Shown piece by piece: positions 1 to 6,749 of a DNA stretch of 7,266 bases (its first letter is position 1; each line of letters opens with the position of its first letter). The translations under genes and the position numbers were made by a program. Source of the stretch: Methylomonas sp. (GTDB taxonomy: Bacteria; Pseudomonadota; Gammaproteobacteria; Methylococcales; Methylomonadaceae). The stretch is from NCBI GenBank assembly GCA_028688235.1, contig JAQTYP010000171.1, forward strand, positions 1-7,266, in the 5' to 3' direction. Under the pieces are notes generated by a model. The model ran no database searches. It was not told the DNA's origin and saw only the letters and a list, made by a program, of their open reading frames with translations.

Positions 1-2361
1 CCCTATTACATCGCCGGCTTGGCCTATTATGCCAATACTCAAAACATCAGAAAGGATATCGGTGGCACCCAAACCGTTAACAACTTCATGGTGGATAATC
101 AGGAATACAGCACCAGCCCCTTGGTCGGAAAAATGAACATGTTGTGGCTGGCCGGGAAATACGGCGGTTTCAACGATTTCAACGCTAACGGAGTGCCCGA
201 CGATGAGGACCTAAAAAACAAAAAGCCATCGGAATGGGATGCCGATGGCGATGGCGAGCCCGATAAATACGTGCTTGCGAACAAGCCGGAAAAACTGGTG
301 AAGGCGCTGAACGCAGCCTTCGAAGCCATCAAGGAAAAAATGTCAGCGGCTGCGGCGATAGCGGCCAATTCTACGCGTCTGACATCTGATACGTTGATTT
401 ATCAGGGCAAGTTCAATTCCGCCGATTGGAGCGGGCGGTTGGAAGCCTATAGTATCGACTCGAAGTCAGGCGCGCTTACCAGCGTATGGGAGGCTTCCAA
501 AAAACTGCCTGAAGCTAAAGATAGAGCGATCTTTACCTATAATCCCTTGGCCGAGGCGGGCAAGCGGGGTATAGAATTTTATTGGGATAATCTCAATAAG
601 GATGCCGATAATCCACCGCCGTCCCCCCATTCCCAGCAATACTACCTCAATACCATGAAGGGGGAGGCTGACGGTAAAGGTCAGTTACGGGTCGATTGGC
701 TAAGGGGCAATCACTCCAATGAACAAGGGAAAACCGGAGGTATATTCAGGGCAAGAACAAACTTGCTGGGTGATATCATCAATTCCGATCCATTGTATGT
801 GGGTGTTAAGGATTACGGTTACGCTTCGCTACCTGCTGCCGATGGCGGTGATAAGTACAGCGCTTTTCAAAAATTGATCTCTACGCGCAAATCTATGATT
901 TACGTTGGAGCGAACGATGGAATGTTACATGGTTTCGATGCGAGTTCCGGAGCGGGCGGCGGTAGCGAGGTATTCGCTTACATTCCCAATGCGTTGTTTC
1001 CGGAATTGGGCAATTTGACGTCGCCGGGTTATGCCCACCAGTATTATGTGGACGGTAAATTGGCGGCCGGCGATGTCTACGATGGCACCGCGTGGACTAC
1101 GGTATTGGTCGGTACGACAGGCGGCGGTGGCAGGGCGGTATTTGCCTTGGATGTTACCGATCCGGATAAATTCGGTGCAGCTAGTGCTTTATGGGAGTTC
1201 ACAAACGTCGATGATGCGGATTTGGGGTTTACCCTGGGCAGGCCGGAAGTCGTCAGGACCCAGGACGGGCACTGGGTAAGCATCGTCGCCAACGGCTATA
1301 ACAGCGACAACGGTCATGCGGTGTTGTTCGTATTAGATGCCAGAACGGGGGCCGTTTTGCAAAAGATCGATACCGGGGTGGGTACGACGACGCTTAAAAA
1401 TGGCCTGTCCTCTCCTTTAGCGGTCGACAGCAATAATGATCGCGGCGTGGATGCGGTTTATGCGGGTGATTTATACGGAAACTTATGGAAATTCGATCTT
1501 TCCGGTGAGGCCGGCAAATGGCCGGTTCCAACGAGTCCGTTTTTTGTCGCTTGCAGCAAAACGGGAACTGAGTGCGCGGAAAAGGATAGGCAGCCGATTA
1601 CCGGCAAACCTAACGTCGGCAGCGTAAGCGAAGAGGGGAGCGATCAAAATGGCAAGGGCGTCATGATCTATTTCGGTACCGGCAAATACTTCGAAACCGG
1701 CGACAACATCGTTGGAGAGAATCCGCAAGTACAGACGTTTTACGGATTGTGGGACAACGGGGTAGCGATTACCGACAGGACCAATTTGCAGGAACAAACC
1801 ATCATTCACGAGGGTTCAGTCACTACCGTAGCGGGTAAAGAGATAAAAGAATCCATTCGGATTCTGACCGACCACACTATTTGTTATGCCGAGGAAGGAA
1901 AGGACTGCAAGGATGCGGAGGTGAAAAGTGGCTGGGCATTGGATTTGATCTCACCGAACGGGGCCGAGGGAGAAAGAATGATTGGTTTTCCGGCATTGAG
2001 CCGAGGCTTTGTGATATTTTCCACCCTCATTCCGGAGGCCGATCCTTGTAGCGGTGGCGGTCGCTCTTATCTGATGGAGTTGGATGTGCGGACGGGCGGT
2101 CGGTCGCCTAAACCGCCGTTTGACGTCGATAACGACGGATCGGTAACCGGAAATGACAAGGTAAAACTCGGTGATGAAATAGTGTCAGCTTCTGGAGAGG
2201 ATCTAGAACACGGTATCACTACGGACTTCAATGTGCTCAGTGGTGTTGTTTCAGATATTAAAGTTAGCAACGGCGAAAAAGAGCCATCGGTGGTGGATGA
2301 AAAAGAACCTGGTGATGAAAATAAGATCGGTATTCGCAGATCCTGGCGGCAACTGAAATAA
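1..2361 (+). CDS. pilY1: PilY1-type type IV pilus tip/adhesin protein, 5'-truncated by window
   Basis: PilY1 is a large secreted protein found at or near the type IV pilus tip that supports pilus biogenesis, adhesion and twitching. The frame is open from base 1, so the true start lies upstream; the N-terminal (often von Willebrand A-like) part is missing. Visible hallmarks: the block GLAYYANT (bases 16-39), LWLAGKYGGF, then EWDADGDGEPDKY, all typical of PilY1 before its propeller. A beta-propeller follows, with YVGANDGMLHGFDA near 900-945 and repeated VFALD/VFVLD strands. The sequence ends with RRSWRQLK, a typical PilY1 C-terminus. Four EF-hand-like acidic loops are seen at 175-210, 238-273, 1426-1452 and 2122-2157; the third sits in the propeller (DSNNDRGVD followed by AVYAGDLYGNLWKFDLS), where PilY1 of Pseudomonas binds calcium. 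The minor pilin gene begins about 65 bases downstream, probably in the same operon. Confidence 0.95.
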   Translation, partial: PYYIAGLAYYANTQNIRKDIGGTQTVNNFMVDNQEYSTSPLVGKMNMLWLAGKYGGFNDFNANGVPDDEDLKNKKPSEWDADGDGEPDKYVLANKPEKLVKALNAAFEAIKEKMSAAAAIAANSTRLTSDTLIYQGKFNSADWSGRLEAYSIDSKSGALTSVWEASKKLPEAKDRAIFTYNPLAEAGKRGIEFYWDNLNKDADNPPPSPHSQQYYLNTMKGEADGKGQLRVDWLRGNHSNEQGKTGGIFRARTNLLGDIINSDPLYVGVKDYGYASLPAADGGDKYSAFQKLISTRKSMIYVGANDGMLHGFDASSGAGGGSEVFAYIPNALFPELGNLTSPGYAHQYYVDGKLAAGDVYDGTAWTTVLVGTTGGGGRAVFALDVTDPDKFGAASALWEFTNVDDADLGFTLGRPEVVRTQDGHWVSIVANGYNSDNGHAVLFVLDARTGAVLQKIDTGVGTTTLKNGLSSPLAVDSNNDRGVDAVYAGDLYGNLWKFDLSGEAGKWPVPTSPFFVACSKTGTECAEKDRQPITGKPNVGSVSEEGSDQNGKGVMIYFGTGKYFETGDNIVGENPQVQTFYGLWDNGVAITDRTNLQEQTIIHEGSVTTVAGKEIKESIRILTDHTICYAEEGKDCKDAEVKSGWALDLISPNGAEGERMIGFPALSRGFVIFSTLIPEADPCSGGGRSYLMELDVRTGGRSPKPPFDVDNDGSVTGNDKVKLGDEIVSASGEDLEHGITTDFNVLSGVVSDIKVSNGEKEPSVVDEKEPGDENKIGIRRSWRQLK

Positions 2362-2428
2362 CAATGCGGCAGACTTATGTGGCGTGGCGAAAATTAAACA
2401 GATTATTGGGATAGGATGAAACGAAGTG

Positions 2429-2875
2429 ATGAAACGTGAGCCTTTGGGGTTTACCTTGATCGAGCTGATGATCGCCGTGGGCATCGTCGGGATTTTGGCG
2501 GCCATTGCGATACCGGGGTATCAAGGCAGTATCGCGAAATCCCGGCGCGCGGAAGCCAAAGGCGATTTACTGGGCTTGGCGAATGCGATGGAAAGACACT
2601 TCACCGAAAATAACAGCTATTGCGACGCTGGAGGAGACGGGGGATCGAGTACCTGTGGCGGCGAAACAAACGATACCGGCTCGCCGTCGATTTACCCGGC
2701 GCAAAGTCCCGCGGAAGGCACGGCGGCCTATGAACTGGAGATCAGTGTCGTCACTGCCAGTACCTACACATTGACCGCCACTCCGACCGGCAATCAGGCT
2801 AACGACAAATGCGGAACATTGACGTTGACCCATACCGGAGAAAAAAGCGCGGAGGGTGGAACGGAATGCTGGTGA
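2429..2875 (+). CDS. pilE: PilE-type type IV minor pilin (prepilin)
   Basis: A type IV pilin-like protein: it is cut by prepilin peptidase PilD and inserted in the inner membrane before assembly into or priming of the pilus. The 148-residue prepilin has a short basic leader MKREPLG followed by the class III signal FTLIELMIAVGIVGILAAIAIP: Gly at -1, Phe at +1, Glu at +5, then a hydrophobic helix. The mature form is about 141 residues. GYQGSIAKSRRAEAKGDLL after the helix and the ending KCGTLTL...ECW are typical of the minor pilin PilE encoded after pilY1. Four cysteines (65, 76, 128, 147) could form two disulfides; the last pair matches the usual C-terminal disulfide loop. The ATG at 2429 is chosen; a GTG at 2426 is equally possible (AGGA at 2413-2416 is 9 bases from it and 12 from the ATG) and does not change the mature protein. 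The gene symbol rests on family and context. Confidence 0.92.
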   Translation: MKREPLGFTLIELMIAVGIVGILAAIAIPGYQGSIAKSRRAEAKGDLLGLANAMERHFTENNSYCDAGGDGGSSTCGGETNDTGSPSIYPAQSPAEGTAAYELEISVVTASTYTLTATPTGNQANDKCGTLTLTHTGEKSAEGGTECW

Positions 2876-2908
2876 TGCATGCTTCGAAGTCTAAACGTCG
2901 GATATGCA

Positions 2909-2928
2909 TTCTCACGCTGGAGTGAGAA
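2909..2928. terminator. Hairpin in the convergent gap, possible weak bidirectional terminator
   Basis: The 93-base gap between the convergent pilin and antiporter genes holds a perfect 7-bp inverted repeat, TTCTCAC and GTGAGAA, around a 6-base loop. Its position between two gene ends fits a terminator, but there is no T-run on either side in either direction, so an intrinsic terminator is not demonstrated. Nothing else recognisable is seen in 2876-2968. Confidence 0.3.
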
Positions 2929-2968
2929 GAGGTTGCGCCCTTCATGACTTTCAGAGTAAAACTAGATG

Positions 2969-4531
2969 TTACGCTGGGTCAATTGAATTTTCCAGATCGA
3001 TTTCCAACATGTGTTTAGCCATCTGGTTGCCGGCCTCGATCAAGGGATGTATTACAAAATTGGCGCCCAATCGCATCAATTCCGTTTGTTCGTCGGGGTA
3101 GTAGCATATAGTGCCGATTTGCCCCAGAAAACCACGGTTTCTGAGCTGGATGATGGCCGAACAGCGTAAGTCGAAATCCGGCAGCGTCAAAATGACGCCT
3201 TTGATCCTGTCCAGAGGCACGACATTCCACATTTCCGTGTCTTCCGAATCGCCATAGACCACCCGCCGATTTTGCGCCAAATGAGCCTCGACTACGGTAG
3301 GGTCGGCATCGAAGCCGACCACTCGCTTGTCGCGGGCATGCAAAGCCGTATAAGCGGAAACGCCTGTGCGCCCCATGCCGACGATCAGCCATTCAGCCAC
3401 CCCCAGCGATTCCGGAATCCGGTCCAGATGCAGTTGACGGTTTTTGCGTTCGAAGCGAACCAACACGGGTTCCAGCCAGGCGAACAGTATGTGGGAGTAG
3501 CGGTTCAACGGTGCCGCGATGGCCAGCGAGCCGGCCACCGCCAAGCTGATGATGGCCCGCCATTCCTGAGCCAAAAGTCCGGAATTGACCACGGCTTCGG
3601 TGGTGATCAACGCGAATTCGCTGTAAGTCATCAATGCCAGTGACGATACGAAGGCGGTACGAGCCCGCAAGCCTGCCAGGATGAATAGGAAAAAAAACAA
3701 TCCGCCCTGCATCGGCAGCCAGGCCAACAAGGCCAATGCCGTCATGGCTTGTTCCTGATCGGGCAAGCCGCGCAGTCCGATCTGCAGGAAGAATGCGACC
3801 AGGAACAGCTCTTTCAGGCTCCATAGTTTATGCGCGATGTCTTCAGTTTTGTCGTGGCCGCCGAGCATGATGCCGGTCAGTAACGCGCCGATGTCCGCCG
3901 AGATACCAAGGTAATCGGCAAATACGCCGCCGGCCAGGGCCATGGTGACCCCCAGCATCAGCCTGAGTTCCTCGCTACGGCTGGCTTCCAGCAAACGGTA
4001 GGCGATGGGGCGCAGAAAAGGAATGGCCAACAGTTCCAGGGCCCACGGCGTGGGTTGGCTGTCTTCGGCATAGGCTAGTAATGCAATCGCAATCAGGTCC
4101 TGCAGAATCAGGATACTCAATACGTCTCGGCCATGAAACGATGACAGTTCGCCGTTGTCCTCGAGTACCTTGATTGCCAGCACGGTGCTGGAGAAACCCA
4201 GGCTCATACCCAACACCAGACCGCCGGTAATATGTTTGCCCAGCCAGAGAAACACCAGACTGGAAACGATGGTGACTATCGCCAGATGCCAGCCGCCGAC
4301 GCTCAAGACCTCGCTGCGTATCAGCGAGCTGGGTTTGATTTTCAATCCGACCGAGAACAACAGCAATTCTATGCCGATATCGGCAATATGCGGCAAGGCG
4401 TCCAGGCCTGCGAAGCCGTAAGCATGCAAGGCGTAGCCTGCAATCAGATAGCCCACCAGCGGCGGAAACATCAAGCCCGTTGCCAGCAAGCCCATCAGAT
4501 AAGCAGTGCCTATCCAGACTAATTCAACCAT
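2969..4531 (-). CDS. Kef/CPA2-type monovalent cation:proton antiporter with RCK_N (TrkA-N) domain
   Basis: A predicted inner-membrane cation (probably K+ or Na+)/proton exchanger of the CPA2 family. Residues ~1-350 are a multi-pass membrane domain with the family signatures GYLIAGYALHAYGF (27-40), LLLFSVGLKIK (56-66), FSSTVLAIKVLED (113-125) and the QDL motif with Asp145 expected in ion translocation. Residues ~379-500 are a Rossmann RCK_N domain: GMGRTG (385-390), the acidic end of strand 2 at FDAD (407-410), and YGDSED (426-431), which suggests control by a nucleotide ligand. The protein is 520 residues, shorter than KefB/KefC (about 600), and ends soon after RCK_N with no RCK_C domain. The start ATG has GGGAG (4541-4545) 9 bases upstream. 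It is the last gene of the minus-strand set, 66 bases after aguB. No KefF/KefG-like ancillary gene is seen, so glutathione gating cannot be inferred. Substrate is unassigned. Confidence 0.92.
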   Translation of the reverse strand: MVELVWIGTAYLMGLLATGLMFPPLVGYLIAGYALHAYGFAGLDALPHIADIGIELLLFSVGLKIKPSSLIRSEVLSVGGWHLAIVTIVSSLVFLWLGKHITGGLVLGMSLGFSSTVLAIKVLEDNGELSSFHGRDVLSILILQDLIAIALLAYAEDSQPTPWALELLAIPFLRPIAYRLLEASRSEELRLMLGVTMALAGGVFADYLGISADIGALLTGIMLGGHDKTEDIAHKLWSLKELFLVAFFLQIGLRGLPDQEQAMTALALLAWLPMQGGLFFFLFILAGLRARTAFVSSLALMTYSEFALITTEAVVNSGLLAQEWRAIISLAVAGSLAIAAPLNRYSHILFAWLEPVLVRFERKNRQLHLDRIPESLGVAEWLIVGMGRTGVSAYTALHARDKRVVGFDADPTVVEAHLAQNRRVVYGDSEDTEMWNVVPLDRIKGVILTLPDFDLRCSAIIQLRNRGFLGQIGTICYYPDEQTELMRLGANFVIHPLIEAGNQMAKHMLEIDLENSIDPA

Positions 4532-4597
4532 GATGCGATGCTCCCGTTTTGTTATTGCGAAAACGCGCTTGGCTGACTGGGCGCTGTATCTGCTGCG

Positions 4598-5482
4598 TCA
4601 ATCGATATAGCGCTTGACCAGATTGCCATAGTCGTCGATACGGCGGTCGCGCAGAAACGGCCAGATTCTGCGCACGTTTTCGCTGCGGGACGGATCGAGT
4701 GTCGCAAACAGCAGACTGTCTTGTTGCTCGTCGGCATGGCTTAAAAATTCGCCCTGAGGGCCGACGATGAAACTGTTGCCCCAAAACTGGATGCCGCTGG
4801 CTTGGTCCGCTGCGGCCTCGTAGCCTATGCGGTTGCATGAAATCAGCGGCAGACCGTTGGCGACCGCGTGGCCGCGTTGCACGGTAATCCAGGCGTCTAG
4901 CTGACGTTGTTTTTCGTCCAGTTCGTCGTCCGGGTTCCAGCCTATCGCGGTCGGATAAATCAATACGTCCGCACCGGCCAGCGCCATCAATCGAGCGGCC
5001 TCGGGATACCATTGGTCCCAACAGATCAGTACCCCGAGCTTGCCTATCGATGTGGTAATAGGGGTGAAGCCGAGGTCGCCGGGCGTGAAATAAAATTTTT
5101 CATAAAATCCCGGATCGTCGGGGATGTGCATCTTGCGAAAGGTGCCGGCGAGGCGGCCGTCCTTGTCGAATACCACGGCGGTATTGTGATAAAGCCCCGG
5201 TGCGCGTTTTTCGAAGATTGTCGAAACAATGACGATTTTGTTGTCCTTGGCAACCCGGCTCAACGTTTCGCAAGTAGGCCCTGGGATGGTTTGCGCCAGA
5301 TCGAAGCAAAGCGTATCTTCGCTCTGGCAAAAATAATGGTCGAGATGCAATTCCGGTAGTACGACCAGCTCGGCATTTTGCCGGGCGGCGAGTTCGATTT
5401 GAGCAATCGAATACGCTAGATTGGTTTCCCTGCCTCGGTTGCAGGGTTGTTGGACCGCGCAGGCGATGATGGCGTGTTTCAT
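4598..5482 (-). CDS. aguB: N-carbamoylputrescine amidase (nitrilase superfamily)
   Basis: Hydrolyses N-carbamoylputrescine to putrescine, CO2 and ammonia, the second step of the agmatine deiminase route to polyamines; cytoplasmic. The 294-residue length is normal for the family. The nitrilase catalytic triad is visible: Glu44 in VLPELH, Lys117 in FRKMHIPDDPGFYEKFYF, and nucleophile Cys154 in GVLICWDQWYPEAAR. The stretch FRKMHIPDDP...KFYFTPGD and YPTAIGW are characteristic of AguB rather than of general nitrilases or NAD synthetase amidase domains. Linkage to aguA (28-base gap) supports the substrate assignment. The ATG at 5482 is the only reasonable start, because an in-frame TAA (5486-5488) lies two codons upstream and the N-terminus MKHAIIACAVQQPCNRGRE aligns by eye with family starts; no clear Shine-Dalgarno is present, so translation may depend on coupling with aguA. 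Confidence 0.95.
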   Translation of the reverse strand: MKHAIIACAVQQPCNRGRETNLAYSIAQIELAARQNAELVVLPELHLDHYFCQSEDTLCFDLAQTIPGPTCETLSRVAKDNKIVIVSTIFEKRAPGLYHNTAVVFDKDGRLAGTFRKMHIPDDPGFYEKFYFTPGDLGFTPITTSIGKLGVLICWDQWYPEAARLMALAGADVLIYPTAIGWNPDDELDEKQRQLDAWITVQRGHAVANGLPLISCNRIGYEAAADQASGIQFWGNSFIVGPQGEFLSHADEQQDSLLFATLDPSRSENVRRIWPFLRDRRIDDYGNLVKRYID

Positions 5483-5510
5483 AAGTTATTTGGACTTTGA
5501 TCTGGATCGC

Positions 5511-6542
5511 TTAGAAATTCAAATTCACGAACGCCGGAATTTGCATGCTGGCGCAATGCAGGCTGCCGTATTGATGAACCAACGGACGGCAAGGCGTGGC
5601 GATGACCTGTCTATTCGGGAAACATGTAGCCAGACGTTCCAACGCGACTTGATCCATAGGATCATCGTAAACCGGCACCATTACCGCGTCGTTGATGATC
5701 AGAAAGTTCGAGTAGTTGGCTGGTAGCCGCAGGCCGTCCTCGTCGTGAATCGGTTTGGGCAAAGGCAGGGCCACTAATCGATAAGGTTCGCCGCTTTCGG
5801 TTCTAAACGCTTTTAACTGAGTTTCCATGTTCTTGAGGCTTTGATAATGCGGGTCTTCGCTGTCATCGCAAGCGGTGTAGGCTATCGTGTTGACGTCGCA
5901 GAAGCGGGCCAGGGTGTCGACGTGAGCGTCGGTGTCGTCGCCGGCCAGATTCTGTTGTTCCACCCAGAGGATGCGCTTGGCCCCCAGATAATTTTGTAAT
6001 TGGCTGGCGATCGCTTGTTCGGATAGATCGGGATTGCGGTTCGGATTCAGCAAACAGTTTTTGGTCGTCATGACGGTGCCTTGGCCGTCCGATTCTATGC
6101 TGCCGCCTTCGAAGACCAAATCCAAAGTAGCCGTCGGTTGGCCTTTGAATATCGGGTGAGCAAACAGGGTCAGATTTAGTTTGTTGTCGGCATCGTGAGG
6201 ATACTTGTTGCCCCAGCCGTTGAAACGGAAATTCACCAATTGCACCTTGGCTTTGGGATGCTGCCATTCCAGGCTGATAAACACGGTATCGCGTACCCAG
6301 ATATCGTTATAATCGGCCTGGATGAAATGGATACGTTCGACCTGATTCAAAACGGTTTGAATATGCTCTTGGTGTTCGCCATTCTTGCAAATAATGATCA
6401 AAGGCTGGAATCGGCAGATCGTCTTTGCGATGAAATGATAGCTGTCCTCGACGGCGGATAGGTTGGTAAAGTCGCCGGTGTGATGCGGCCAGGCGATGAC
6501 GACGGCTGATTGCGGTTCCCATTCGGCTGGAAAACGGATCAT
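5511..6542 (-). CDS. aguA: Agmatine deiminase (PAD_porph family)
   Basis: Converts agmatine to N-carbamoylputrescine and ammonia, the first step of the two-step route to putrescine; cytoplasmic. The start at 6542 gives 343 residues beginning MIRFPAEWEPQSAVVIAWPH, the usual opening of the family; the frame is open for 16 further codons upstream, but only the ATG at 6542 has a strong AGGGAG ribosome site (6549-6554) 6 bases away. Family motifs in order: WVRD (82-85), NFRFNGWGNKY (104-114), FEGGSIESDG (144-153), LLNPNRNP (164-171), DDTDAHVDTLARF (202-214) with catalytic His207, and GSLHCASMQ (326-334) with nucleophile Cys330. Two spots differ from classical AguA as I recall it: RD is followed by TVFIS rather than a T/G-G-P motif, and the Gly run before HC is reduced to YGSL. 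A related guanidine-group deiminase is possible, but adjacency to aguB favours agmatine. Confidence 0.92.
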   Translation of the reverse strand: MIRFPAEWEPQSAVVIAWPHHTGDFTNLSAVEDSYHFIAKTICRFQPLIIICKNGEHQEHIQTVLNQVERIHFIQADYNDIWVRDTVFISLEWQHPKAKVQLVNFRFNGWGNKYPHDADNKLNLTLFAHPIFKGQPTATLDLVFEGGSIESDGQGTVMTTKNCLLNPNRNPDLSEQAIASQLQNYLGAKRILWVEQQNLAGDDTDAHVDTLARFCDVNTIAYTACDDSEDPHYQSLKNMETQLKAFRTESGEPYRLVALPLPKPIHDEDGLRLPANYSNFLIINDAVMVPVYDDPMDQVALERLATCFPNRQVIATPCRPLVHQYGSLHCASMQIPAFVNLNF

Positions 6543-6548
6543 GAAGGA

Positions 6549-6554
6549 CTCCCT
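6549..6554 (-). promoter_or_regulatory. Shine-Dalgarno site fixing the aguA start
   Basis: On the minus strand AGGGAG stands 6 bases before the ATG at 6542. This selects that ATG over the longer in-frame opening at 6590, whose extra 16 residues do not resemble the family. Confidence 0.75.
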
Positions 6555-6580
6555 GAAACAATAGATGGAAAACGGGCCGT

Positions 6581-6586
6581 ATTGTA
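6581..6586 (-). promoter_or_regulatory. Possible -10 element of the aguA-aguB-antiporter operon
   Basis: The minus strand reads TACAAT here, one mismatch from TATAAT, which would give a transcription start near 6574 and a 5' leader of about 32 bases before the aguA ATG. No good -35 hexamer is found 16-18 bases upstream, so the promoter would be weak or activator-dependent. The element lies inside the imperfect palindrome ATTGTATCAAT (6581-6591). Confidence 0.35.
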
Positions 6587-6631
6587 TCAATGCTGCCCGG
6601 TAAAAGGATTACGGCTGGTAAATATATCCGA

Positions 6632-6661
6632 TTGACAATGTCGAAAAGCCACCTGTATAGT
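6632..6661 (+). promoter_or_regulatory. Near-consensus sigma70 promoter for the leader/EamA transcript
   Basis: A consensus -35 TTGACA (6632-6637) is followed after an 18-base spacer by TATAGT (6656-6661), one mismatch from the -10 consensus. The expected transcription start is about 6667-6669, some 157 bases before the transporter ATG, leaving a long structured leader. Confidence 0.7.
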
Positions 6662-6668
6662 CTTCGAA

Positions 6669-6749
6669 ATGGATATCTATACCTTTATTTTCAATAAACC
6701 GCTATGGCAATGGCATTTTTTCGTTGCCGTGGTGTTTTCGTTTTTCTGA
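6669..6749 (+). CDS. Putative 26-codon aromatic-rich leader peptide
   Basis: A small reading frame, ATG at 6669 to TGA at 6747-6749, whose product begins MDIYTFIFNKPLWQWHFF and ends FSFF. Ten of 26 residues are aromatic (7 Phe, 2 Trp, 1 Tyr), and the second half is hydrophobic. No Shine-Dalgarno is visible; the ATG falls at the transcription start predicted from the promoter at 6632-6661, so translation would have to be leaderless. Stem-forming RNA segments and the transporter start follow. It could be a regulatory leader peptide, a tiny membrane peptide, or chance. I do not recognise a homologue. Confidence 0.3.
   Translation: MDIYTFIFNKPLWQWHFFVAVVFSFF

Noticed and set aside
1483..1809. 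A 108-codon minus-strand frame
   Set aside because: It is antisense to the calcium-loop part of the PilY1 propeller, and no independent coding signal is seen.
2904..3101. A 65-codon plus-strand frame starting in the convergent gap
   Set aside because: Most of it is antisense to the 3' end of the antiporter gene, with no ribosome site and a composition unlike a real protein.
3393..3824. A 143-codon minus-strand frame inside the antiporter gene
   Set aside because: It is a frame-shifted shadow of the antiporter, rich in Arg and Gly, with no ribosome site or family features.
4545..4565. A 6-bp stem (CGTTTT with AAAACG) between aguB and the antiporter
   Set aside because: It is short and A/T-rich with a 9-base loop, and lacks a T-run at a useful place. 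Although it touches the antiporter ribosome site, it is within chance expectation.
4907..5359. A 150-codon plus-strand frame
   Set aside because: It lies wholly antisense inside aguB, whose catalytic residues show which frame is coding.
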